From positions 1-5,422 of the forward strand of contig CAZDQF010000038.1 in assembly GCA_964507445.1 (NCBI GenBank): a stretch of 5,422 nucleotides of DNA, in the 5' to 3' direction. The translations under genes and the position numbers were made by a program. Below the pieces are notes generated by a model. That model was given only the letters and a program-made list of their open reading frames with translations. It was not told where the DNA came from and made no database searches. Of the stretch, positions 1-5,422 are shown piece after piece. The number at the start of each line of letters is the position of its first letter. Position 1 is the stretch's first letter. Source of the stretch: GCA-2683135 sp964507445. GTDB lineage: Bacteria; Planctomycetota; GCA-002687715.

Positions 1-2138
1 GTCTTCGGTTGCTGGGAGAGGGCGATCTTGGTGTGGGTGAGGGCCTCGTCGAGGCGCTCCGGTTCCACCTTGCGGCCGCGGGACTCCCAGCCCCCGCGCA
101 TGCGGGAGGACAGGTTGAAGCCGATGTAGAAGTTGATCCAGAAGTCCTGGGGGTATGCGTGGAATGCGTCACGGAGGATGCCGAGGGCGGTCTCCCGCTC
201 GCCGAACCGCAGCGCGATGGCCAGCAGACAGATGCTCCGCGGGTCGCGCTCCTCAACCTTCAGGTCGGCGGCGATCTGCAGCAGGCGCTCCTCGTCGTAG
301 TCGAGGATGGCGTCCCGGAGCTGCTTGCGCCACGGGTGCGGGTCGGCGACGGCGGCGGTCTCCACCAGGTGGCGCCACTTTCGCCGGACCCCGGCGGCGC
401 GCAGGCGAGCGGCCCAGTCGTCGAGGGCGAACGCCATCCCTTCGGCCATCACGGGCCCCTTGCCGCGGATGAGCTTGGCCGACTCCTCCGGCTCGAGCTC
501 CAGGACGTCGATGCCGAAGTCCTGAAACGCCTTCGCGTACTCGTGTTCCTCGGCGCGGGCTCCTTCCACCGGCCGCGTGTGGATGGCGCGCAGCTGATCG
601 ATGAACCGTTCGTCCTTCTGCCGCGCCCGGGCCACGGAGAGCCGTCCGAGGAAGGTGTCGGCCTCGTGGTCCAGGCGTGCGCGGACCTTGTCGCTGCCCC
701 TCCCTGAATCGATGATGGAGCGCGCCCGTCGCAGGGCCGCTTCGCCCTCGGTCCACGCGCCGCTCTGAGCGGCCGCCTGCATGACCTCGACGGAGGCGCG
801 GATGGCGTTGTCGTCCTTGGTCTGCTCCGTCTGCCGCCACCACGCGAAGCCCACCCCGCCGCACACCAGGATCACCAGCGACGCGGCCAGGGCGGCGGTC
901 AGCCGTCGGGCCTTGCGCTCCTCCGCGGCCCGCACCCGCGCCTCCGCCGCCGCCACCTGGGCTTCGCGGGTGCGCTCTTCCTGCTGCGCCAGATAGTCGG
1001 AGACCCGCCGCGCCACGATGCCGGCGTCGCGCGGGCGAGCGTCCCGCTCCGCTGCGAGGCAGTCCCGGGCCATGTCGATCAGCTCTTGATCGGCGCCGCA
1101 GACCTCGAGGCGTTCGTAGGCCTGGTCCAGGCTGGCCTGTTGCGCCTGCTCCATGACGTTGCTGCCTGCCTGGCGGACATAGGGCGGGTTGCCGGTGAGG
1201 ATCTCGCAGAGGATGGCTCCGAGGGAGAAGACGTCCGCTCGCTCGTCCAGGGCGCCGACGTTGCCGAGGGCCTGCTCCGGCGGCATGTAGGAGGGGGTCC
1301 CCAGCACCGAGCCCGCCAGGGAGTGAGAGCCCGGGGAGTCGCTGCGAACCGTCGCCACGTCCGGCGCTGACTCCAGCTCCTCCTTCACCATCGCCTGGCG
1401 CTCGTCCTCGATGCCGCCGCGGGTCAGCACCTTGGCGAAGCCCCAGTCGAACACCTGCGCCTCGCCGAAGGCGCCCACCATGACGTTCGCGGGCTTCACG
1501 TCCCGGTGGATGACGTTGCGCGAGTGGGCGTAGGCGATGGTCTGGCAGATCTGTTCGAAGACCTGCAGGTGGCGCCCGCGATCATCCGTCGCGCTCCGAC
1601 GCTCTCCCAGCAGGGCCGAGAAGGTGCGGCCGTTGATCAGCTTCATGGCGAAGTAGGGCCGCATGCTGGCGTCCAGGCCGATCTCGTAGACGGGGACGAT
1701 GCCCGGGTGCTGCAGCTGGCCGCCGATCTGGGCCTCCTCCACGAATCGCTGGACCATGCTGCGGCGGTTGGCGTGCTTCTTCTTGAGCACCTTCATGGCC
1801 ACGTCCCGGCCCAGGTCCACGTCGCGACCGCGGAGGATGACGCCCATGCCGCCGCGGGCGATCTCTCCGAGGATGGTGTAGCGCCCGATCCGGCGTTCGT
1901 CGTCGGAGCCCTCACGGGTGAACATGGAGGGGCTGTCTCCCATCGAGCCCTCGTCCGGCAACAGGACCCGGGACGCGGCGCCGAGCCGGGATTCCAGGGT
2001 CTCGAGGATGCTGCGGGCGTCATCGTCCCCCTCGATGTCCGCCTCCGACCCGTAGACCGCCTGGAGGCCGGCGTCCCAGGCGCTCTCCGCCTCGTCTGGG
2101 GGCTGCCCTTGGTCGAGATCTGGGTGGTCGTCGGTCAT
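1..2138 (-). CDS. Transmembrane Ser/Thr protein kinase with TPR-like C-terminal region (3' end outside window)
   Basis: This is a Hanks-type Ser/Thr protein kinase that would phosphorylate target proteins in the cytoplasm from a membrane anchor. The frame stays open from the ATG at 2138 to the window edge (712 codons plus two bases). Residues 1-85 are acidic and probably disordered. The kinase domain is about 86-385: glycine loop ARGGMG (94-99, first Gly replaced by Ala), Lys116 in DVAMKVL, likely Glu135 of helix C, catalytic HRDVKPAN (211-218), DWG (231-233) in place of DFG, a long Ser/Thr-rich activation loop, GTPSYMPPEQA (280-290) and Asp302 in ADVFSLG. An Ala/Glu/Arg-rich likely coiled coil (about 382-412) precedes one membrane span (about 413-433). 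The part after the membrane is helical and becomes TPR-like near 650-710. An SD-like GGGAAGA (2152-2146) supports this start. The gene is divergent from the sigma factor gene. The motif set is typical of planctomycete kinases; the substrate is unknown. Confidence 0.96.
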   Translation of the reverse strand, partial: MTDDHPDLDQGQPPDEAESAWDAGLQAVYGSEADIEGDDDARSILETLESRLGAASRVLLPDEGSMGDSPSMFTREGSDDERRIGRYTILGEIARGGMGVILRGRDVDLGRDVAMKVLKKKHANRRSMVQRFVEEAQIGGQLQHPGIVPVYEIGLDASMRPYFAMKLINGRTFSALLGERRSATDDRGRHLQVFEQICQTIAYAHSRNVIHRDVKPANVMVGAFGEAQVFDWGFAKVLTRGGIEDERQAMVKEELESAPDVATVRSDSPGSHSLAGSVLGTPSYMPPEQALGNVGALDERADVFSLGAILCEILTGNPPYVRQAGSNVMEQAQQASLDQAYERLEVCGADQELIDMARDCLAAERDARPRDAGIVARRVSDYLAQQEERTREAQVAAAEARVRAAEERKARRLTAALAASLVILVCGGVGFAWWRQTEQTKDDNAIRASVEVMQAAAQSGAWTEGEAALRRARSIIDSGRGSDKVRARLDHEADTFLGRLSVARARQKDERFIDQLRAIHTRPVEGARAEEHEYAKAFQDFGIDVLELEPEESAKLIRGKGPVMAEGMAFALDDWAARLRAAGVRRKWRHLVETAAVADPHPWRKQLRDAILDYDEERLLQIAADLKVEERDPRSICLLAIALRFGERETALGILRDAFHAYPQDFWINFYIGFNLSSRMRGGWESRGRKVEPERLDEALTHTKIALSQQPK

Positions 2139-2284
2139 CCTGGATCTTCCCTAAACCCTTTATACTACGCACTTCCTGGCGACCCCTTTCATCTTGACGA
2201 GAATTGGCCGCCGAAAACGCCACGGTTATGGGTTCCCCAAGTGCAGGCCTGCCCTTCAATTCCTGCGCTCGGAGATTCCTGATC
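2139..2284. promoter_or_regulatory. Divergent intergenic region with symmetric -10-like element
   Basis: This 146-base region separates the divergent kinase and sigma factor genes. It contains the most AT-rich patch nearby (about 2151-2172). There TATACT (2161-2166) reads as a -10 element on the plus strand, and the overlapping TAGTAT (2167 to 2162) reads as one on the minus strand. On the minus strand this would start the kinase mRNA near 2155, just before its SD-like GGGAAGA. On the plus strand it would give the sigma mRNA a leader of about 110 bases. I see no good -35 hexamer at 16-18 bases in either direction, so the call rests on the -10 alone. A TTGACG at 2194-2199 has no well-spaced -10 partner. 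Confidence 0.35.
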
Positions 2285-2911
2285 GTGACGCCTCCAGCTA
2301 TCCCGCTCACCCAGCCCCTGGTTCGCCAGGGAGGGACCCGCGCCCTGCGCCTCGTGGCGCCGACCCGGGACGAGTTGATCGTCGCCCGTATCCGCGGCGG
2401 GGAATCGGAGGCCTTCGCCGAGCTGGTGGAGCCCTACCTGCCTGGTCTGGAGCGTCTGTTGCGCCCGCTCGCGCGGGAGCCTGAGAGCGTCGAGGACCTG
2501 GTGCAGGACGCCTTGCTGCGGGCCCTGCGAAACCTGGACCGGTTCCGCGGCGGCAAGTTCTCCACCTGGCTGTATCGGGTCGGCATGAACCTGTCCCTGA
2601 CGACGGCACGCAGGCAGACCGTCGGGCGTCGACTGCTGGACCCGGCGGGTCCCCTGGCCCAGGCCAGGTCCGAGCTCCCGCCGTCGCCCATGGAAGTCTT
2701 CATGCAGGGCGAGGACGTGGCTCGGATGCGCGCTGCGATCAAGCGCCTGCCCATGGGCGCCCGTCAGGTCATCGAGCTGCGGTACGGACGCGACCTGTCG
2801 TGCAAGGAGATCGCCGAGGAGCTGGGCAAGACCGCCAACGCCGTCTCCCTGACCCTGTTCCGCGCCCGGCAGCGGCTCCGGGATGAGCTTGAGGGACGGT
2901 TTCCTTCCTGA
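2285..2911 (+). CDS. ECF-type RNA polymerase sigma factor
   Basis: This is a sigma-70 family factor with the two-domain ECF layout; it would direct RNA polymerase to a small set of promoters. With the GTG start at 2285 it has 208 residues. The sigma2 domain is about 28-110. It includes region 2.2 VEDLVQDALLRAL (69-81) and the promoter-melting/-10 reading part around FSTWLYRVGMNLS (92-104). A Pro/Ala-rich linker (about 111-142) leads to sigma4 (about 143-204), with the helix-turn-helix around LSCKEIAEELGKTANAVSLT (171-190) followed by the basic FRARQRLRDEL. There is no C-terminal extension. The GTG was chosen because GGAG (2271-2274) lies 10 bases upstream and because the residues added by earlier starts (ATG at 2228, TTG at 2204) look non-conserved. 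It is divergent from a membrane kinase and no anti-sigma gene is visible nearby. The family call is firm; the start is less so, and target genes are unknown. Confidence 0.93.
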   Translation: MTPPAIPLTQPLVRQGGTRALRLVAPTRDELIVARIRGGESEAFAELVEPYLPGLERLLRPLAREPESVEDLVQDALLRALRNLDRFRGGKFSTWLYRVGMNLSLTTARRQTVGRRLLDPAGPLAQARSELPPSPMEVFMQGEDVARMRAAIKRLPMGARQVIELRYGRDLSCKEIAEELGKTANAVSLTLFRARQRLRDELEGRFPS

Positions 2912-3115
2912 GTCTGGCATCTGGCGATGCGCGGATTCGTCGCTGCTGTGACGATTGACGGTAAGCGCCCTTTCTCCACCTCTATGTAGCCTTAGGGACT
3001 GACCTCATCAGGTTGTCCCCGGGCCCATCCGGGCTCTCAGCGATACATGCTCGCCCTGGTCTCCTCGTGGACGCCGGGGCGTTTGTCCAGATACCCAGCA
3101 TCAGGAGGAACGGCC
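2912..3115 (+). other. Intergenic leader upstream of the secreted protein gene
   Basis: These 204 bases between the sigma factor and the secreted protein gene have no supported gene. Open frames enter it from upstream of the ATG at 3116, but they lack ribosome binding sites and the residues they add look non-coding. A TTGACG (2955-2960) and a TATGTA (2983-2988) resemble promoter hexamers, but they are 22 bases apart, which is too far for a standard promoter. A small GC hairpin can form from CCCGG (3018-3022) and CCGGG (3029-3033). No strong terminator follows the sigma gene, so readthrough into the next gene is possible. Confidence 0.4.
3103..3108 (+). promoter_or_regulatory. Strong Shine-Dalgarno site fixing the ATG at 3116
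   Basis: A perfect AGGAGG lies seven bases before the ATG at 3116. It decides between this start and the in-frame ATG at 3047, which would add 23 residues in front of an otherwise ideal signal peptide. It is the best ribosome binding site in the window and suggests efficient translation. Confidence 0.85.
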
Positions 3116-3751
3116 ATGAACATCCCGACTCGAATCATCGCCTTCTCTCTCGCCCTCGTCATCGTCTCACTCGCCAACGGCCAGACTCCGGGTAGCCAGG
3201 GCGCAACGGAAACAAACCGCGCTGAACAGCAGGCCGGCCCGGCGGGAGCGGCTCCTCAGACGGGCCGCTTCGAGATCATCAAAGAGGAGGTCCGGCATCC
3301 GGACCGGTTCGAGAAGGCCTGGGTGGACCCAGAGTTCCGAACGGGGTTCGACGCCTGTGGCCGTCCGGTACAGGTGATGGTCTCACCGGGGTACTACGAG
3401 TACGTGCGCATCCCGGGAAGACGCGAGGTGCGCGAACGCAAGGTCTGGGTCCCCGCGCCCCCCGCGCCGGTGGGCCCCGGCGCCTTCTTCACCCTGCGCA
3501 ACGTCCGGAAGTTCCGGGTGCAGCTCCAGTCCATCCACGTGGCCCTCGCCGACGGGACCACGGCGCTGGTGGCCCCTCCGGCTGATCGGGTGATCTCGTC
3601 CACCAAGCAGCTGAGCTTCCCGCTCCCGGAGAACGCGGTCTCCGTCAGCGTCCGCTTCAAGACCTGGGACCGGGGCAACCGTCGCTTCCGGTTCCCGATC
3701 CTCGCCGCCCACTTCCCGCTCCAGGGCGGCGACGTGGGGATCATCCTGTAG
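3116..3751 (+). CDS. Secreted protein of unknown function
   Basis: I do not recognise this 211-residue protein as a named family. Residues 1-22 form a clear Sec signal peptide: Arg6, a hydrophobic core IIAFSLALVIVSLA (7-20) and a likely signal peptidase I site after ANG (20-22), with Gln23 as the new N-terminus. There is no lipobox, so it should be exported as a soluble periplasmic or secreted protein. Residues 23-50 are Gly/Ala/Gln/Pro-rich and probably flexible. Residues 52-113 contain spaced, related phrases (AWVDPEFRTG, VMVSPGYYEYV, RKVWVP) that resemble Val/Trp-Pro-Gly-Tyr repeats seen in many exported proteins. Residues 122-211 alternate hydrophobic and polar residues, with VALADGTTALV, SFPLPENAVSVSVRF and FRFPILAAHF, as expected for a small beta-sandwich. 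It has one cysteine (81) after the signal peptide. The upstream sigma gene points the same way, so co-regulation is possible but unproven. Confidence 0.85.
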   Translation: MNIPTRIIAFSLALVIVSLANGQTPGSQGATETNRAEQQAGPAGAAPQTGRFEIIKEEVRHPDRFEKAWVDPEFRTGFDACGRPVQVMVSPGYYEYVRIPGRREVRERKVWVPAPPAPVGPGAFFTLRNVRKFRVQLQSIHVALADGTTALVAPPADRVISSTKQLSFPLPENAVSVSVRFKTWDRGNRRFRFPILAAHFPLQGGDVGIIL

Positions 3752-3769
3752 CCGTCAGGAGCAAGGGAG

Positions 3770-3792
3770 CGGCCCGTGGGTGCCACGGGCCG
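3770..3792 (+). terminator. Perfect 10-bp GC hairpin, probable transcription end
   Basis: CGGCCCGTGG (3770-3779) and CCACGGGCCG (3783-3792) are exact inverted repeats around a three-base GTG loop. A G-U pair (3769/3793) and an A-U pair (3768/3794) can extend the stem to 12. It lies 18 bases after the stop of the secreted protein gene and about 110 bases before the protease gene. Only two T residues follow the stem, so it lacks a classical U tract; it may end transcription less efficiently or protect the 3' end of the mRNA. It also argues against protease starts upstream of about 3800. Confidence 0.65.
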
Positions 3793-3902
3793 TTCGCCCC
3801 CTCCCGGCTGCGCCCGTGGTCCCTGCCGATCGTGGTAGCGTCTCGGTTCTGAAGGCCGTGATCTCTGCGGCTGCGCCGCTACCGAAAACGGAATCACCGC
3901 TC

Positions 3903-5099
3903 ATGCCCTTAGCACTTCAGCTCCGATCCGAGGGTGACAGCGCTCTCGCCGACAAGATCCTCAACGACCGCGACGTCAAGCGGTCCATCGAGCGCATCAA
4001 CAAGGACGTGAAGGCAAGGGGGACCCGCAGGCACCTGCTCTCCACCGCGGTTCGGTTGGGACCCGGCCTCGTACCCCATCTCCACGAGATCATCGACGAT
4101 TGCCGTCAACGGCTGGGGCTGGACGCGGACGTGGAGATGTACGTCTATCCCAGCCCTCACTTCAACGCCGCCTGCGTGCGGCCGGAAGACGAGCGGGTCC
4201 TGCTCATGTTCTCTTCAGAGCTGCTGGACGCCTTCGACGGGAAGGAGCTGGCGTTCGTGGTCGGACACGAGCTCGGTCATCACATATTCGATCACCACGA
4301 CATCCCCGTGGGTGCGTTGCTGAAGGGGCCCCACGCGGTGTCACCGCGGATGGCGTTGCAGCTGTTCGCCTGGTCCCGCCACGCCGAGATCTCCGCCGAC
4401 CGCGCGGGCATGTGGTGCGCGCGAGACCTGGACGCCGTGGCCCGAGGCCTGTTCAAGCTCGCCTCCGGCCTGCGAGACGGCGCCGCCACCGTCGTCATGG
4501 ACGCCTTGCTGGATCAGGTGGACGCGCTGGAGGACTTCGGCGCGGCCACCGCCGAGGGCGGTCCGAGGGCGGACTGGTTCTCCACCCACCCCTTCAGTCC
4601 CCTGCGTCTCAAGGCGGCGAAGTTGTTCACGCAATCTGACCAGATGCTGGAGGGAGGGGCGTCGCGAGCGGAGCTGGAGGCCCAGGTCCAGGCGGTCATG
4701 TCCATCATGGACCCCGGCTACCTGAAGGAGTCCAGCGAACAGGCGGCGCTGATGCGTCGCCTGCTGCTGGCGGGAGCCATGATCGTGGCGGACGTCTCCG
4801 ACGGGATCTCCGACCAGGAGGTGGAGGCCATCGAGGAGTTCCTGGGGGAGGGGAAGGTCACCCACAAGCTCAGCGTCGACGCCTTGAGAGAGGATCTCCC
4901 GCGACGGATCAGCGCCGTCAACGAGTCCGTGCCTCCCTCCCGTCGTGCCCAGGTGGTGCACGACCTCTGCGTCATCGCCCGAGCCGATGGCCACGTCCAC
5001 CAGGCGGAGCGGGAGGTCCTCGAGGGCATGGCGCGGGACCTGGGGGTGCCCTGGGAGCTGATCTCCGCCACCCTCGACGGGAGCGTCGACCTGGACTGA
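3903..5099 (+). CDS. Soluble M48-family zinc metalloprotease fused to a TerB-like domain
   Basis: This 398-residue protein combines a peptidase and a TerB-like domain. The M48 part (about 60-245) has the zinc motif HELGH (122-126) in AFVVGHELGHHIFDHH, a likely third zinc ligand Glu162 in AEISADRAG, and the downstream STHPFSPLR (227-235) that matches the conserved His-Pro...Arg of M48 enzymes. All expected catalytic residues are present. Unlike HtpX and Ste24 it has no membrane span or signal peptide, so it should be cytoplasmic. Residues about 280-398 resemble TerB: two helical units with acidic turns, VADVSDGISDQEVEAIEEF (295-313) and ARADGHVHQAEREVLEGM (359-376), which in TerB can bind divalent metal. 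The ATG at 3903 was chosen because GGAA (3890-3893) lies nine bases upstream and because longer versions would begin inside or near the hairpin at 3770-3792. The substrate is unknown; protein quality control or stress response is an inference. Confidence 0.94.
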   Translation: MPLALQLRSEGDSALADKILNDRDVKRSIERINKDVKARGTRRHLLSTAVRLGPGLVPHLHEIIDDCRQRLGLDADVEMYVYPSPHFNAACVRPEDERVLLMFSSELLDAFDGKELAFVVGHELGHHIFDHHDIPVGALLKGPHAVSPRMALQLFAWSRHAEISADRAGMWCARDLDAVARGLFKLASGLRDGAATVVMDALLDQVDALEDFGAATAEGGPRADWFSTHPFSPLRLKAAKLFTQSDQMLEGGASRAELEAQVQAVMSIMDPGYLKESSEQAALMRRLLLAGAMIVADVSDGISDQEVEAIEEFLGEGKVTHKLSVDALREDLPRRISAVNESVPPSRRAQVVHDLCVIARADGHVHQAEREVLEGMARDLGVPWELISATLDGSVDLD

Positions 5100-5138
5100 G
5101 GGGGAACGGCGCGTCGGTTGCTGCTGAGCGTCGACGTT

Positions 5139-5159
5139 GCCAGCTCAATTGAGCGTGGC
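5139..5159. repeat. 12-base perfect palindrome with flanking arms
   Basis: GCTCAATTGAGC (5143-5154) is a perfect palindrome. It is flanked by GCCA (5139-5142) and TGGC (5156-5159), which also pair apart from one unpaired G at 5155. As RNA it folds into an eight-pair stem with an AATT loop, but no T run follows. It lies 39 bases after the protease stop codon. It could be a weak terminator of the protease gene or a binding site for a dimeric regulator. Confidence 0.45.
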
Positions 5160-5390
5160 GGGCAGGGCTCCCCATGTCTTCTCGCTTGCCTTGTCACCGA
5201 ACCAGGTCACCCGGCACCGCCCACACTCATCCTGCTCTTCGTGTGAGTAAGCCGTGCGGATTCACCGGTTCCCGTTCACGAGGCCTGTCACGGGTCCGAT
5301 TACGCAATTCGGCCCCGACGAAGGCCCTGCATGGAGCCTCCGGGCCCCGTCGTCCTGTCTCCGTGCCCCTGACCTGACCCCCTGAACCGA

Positions 5391-5417
5391 GTCCAGGTTC
5401 TACCTTGGGATCTGGAC
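5391..5417 (+). other. Potential 11-bp RNA hairpin
   Basis: GTCCAG (5391-5396) pairs with CTGGAC (5412-5417). On the plus-strand RNA the stem continues inward through five more pairs, three of them G-U, leaving a five-base loop (5402-5406). Because the G-U pairs become A-C mismatches on the other strand, a plus-strand transcript is favoured. An alternative fold pairs GAACC (5384-5388) with GGTTC (5396-5400). No T tract is visible before the window ends. Confidence 0.35.
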
Positions 5418-5422
5418 GAAAC

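Larger units (their letters stand above)
5100..5422. other. Non-coding 3' region with inverted repeats
   Basis: No convincing gene lies in these 323 bases. A 67-codon open frame (5174-5377, plus) has a low-complexity Arg/Ser/Pro-rich product and no ribosome binding site, so I leave it out. No tRNA fold is seen. The region has several inverted repeats: a palindrome at 5143-5154, a possible interrupted stem 5317-5327/5342-5351 and a hairpin at 5391-5417. It may contain the protease terminator, control sites for the next gene, or a small structured RNA. Confidence 0.5.

Noticed and set aside
9..707. Plus-strand open frame of 232 codons
   Set aside because: It lies antisense to the kinase coding region, has no recognisable domain and no ribosome binding site. 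Its openness follows from GC-rich codon bias on the other strand.
1506..2282. Plus-strand open frame of 258 codons
   Set aside because: It is fully antisense to the kinase domain, whose HRD, DWG and PPE motifs are on the minus strand, and its end overlaps the divergent promoter region.
2204..2284. Earlier starts for the sigma factor (TTG 2204, ATG 2228)
   Set aside because: No ribosome binding site precedes them, and the added residues do not resemble sigma factor sequence. The GTG at 2285 has GGAG 10 bases upstream.
2189..2920. Minus-strand open frame of 243 codons
   Set aside because: It is antisense to the sigma factor gene, which has clear sigma2 and sigma4 domains; the minus-strand product is Gln/Gly-rich with no motif.
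2955..2988. Sigma-70 promoter TTGACG/TATGTA before the secreted protein gene
   Set aside because: The spacer is 22 bases, too long for a normal sigma-70 promoter.
3780..3902. N-terminal extension of the protease from GTG 3780
   Set aside because: It would start within the strong hairpin, adds a Pro/Ala/Val-rich stretch with no domain, and lacks a ribosome binding site.
4100..4639. Plus-strand open frame of 179 codons inside the protease gene
   Set aside because: It is an Arg/Gly-rich frame-shifted reading of the protease, which has intact HELGH and TerB-like motifs in its own frame.
5384..5400. Possible tRNA T-arm (GAACC...GGTTC)
   Set aside because: No acceptor, D or anticodon arms can be found around it, so it is only a small inverted repeat.

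Overview
The window looks like a chromosomal piece of a GC-rich bacterium (about two thirds G+C by eye), most likely a member of the Planctomycetota or a close relative. The best evidence is the protein kinase on the minus strand. It combines a DWG motif in place of DFG, the string GTPSYMPPEQA followed by DERADVFSLGAILCEILTG, a long Ser/Thr-rich activation loop, a single membrane span after the kinase domain and a TPR-like C-terminal part with the phrase YPQDFWINFYIGFN. This combination is typical of the large kinase families of that phylum. The taxonomic call is an inference from these motifs, not from a marker gene.

Layout. Positions 2138 down to 1 (minus strand) hold the first 712 codons of the membrane-anchored Ser/Thr kinase; its 3' end lies beyond the window. 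A 146-base divergent intergenic region (2139-2284) carries an AT-rich patch with a symmetric -10-like element that could serve both directions. On the plus strand follow an ECF-type sigma factor (2285-2911), a leader of about 200 bases, a small secreted protein of unknown function (3116-3751) with a very clear ribosome binding site and signal peptide, a perfect 10-bp hairpin (3770-3792) that probably ends that transcript, and a soluble M48-type zinc metalloprotease fused to a C-terminal TerB-like domain (3903-5099). The last 323 bases (5100-5422) hold no convincing gene, but contain a 12-base palindrome, a CCTGA repeat cluster and several potential RNA hairpins.

How the genes may work together. 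The clearest functional unit is the divergent kinase/sigma pair. No recognisable anti-sigma factor lies next to the sigma gene, so a transmembrane kinase coupled to an ECF sigma factor is a reasonable hypothesis for a signalling pathway. The sigma factor keeps a normal-looking, acidic region 2.2, so nothing in its sequence demands activation by phosphorylation. The secreted protein and the M48-TerB protease could be downstream or unrelated neighbours; the hairpin between them argues that the protease is transcribed separately. I see no mobile element, CRISPR array, tRNA or rRNA. The most unusual items are the M48-TerB fusion, the kinase/sigma pair with its shared promoter patch, and the structured 3' intergenic region.
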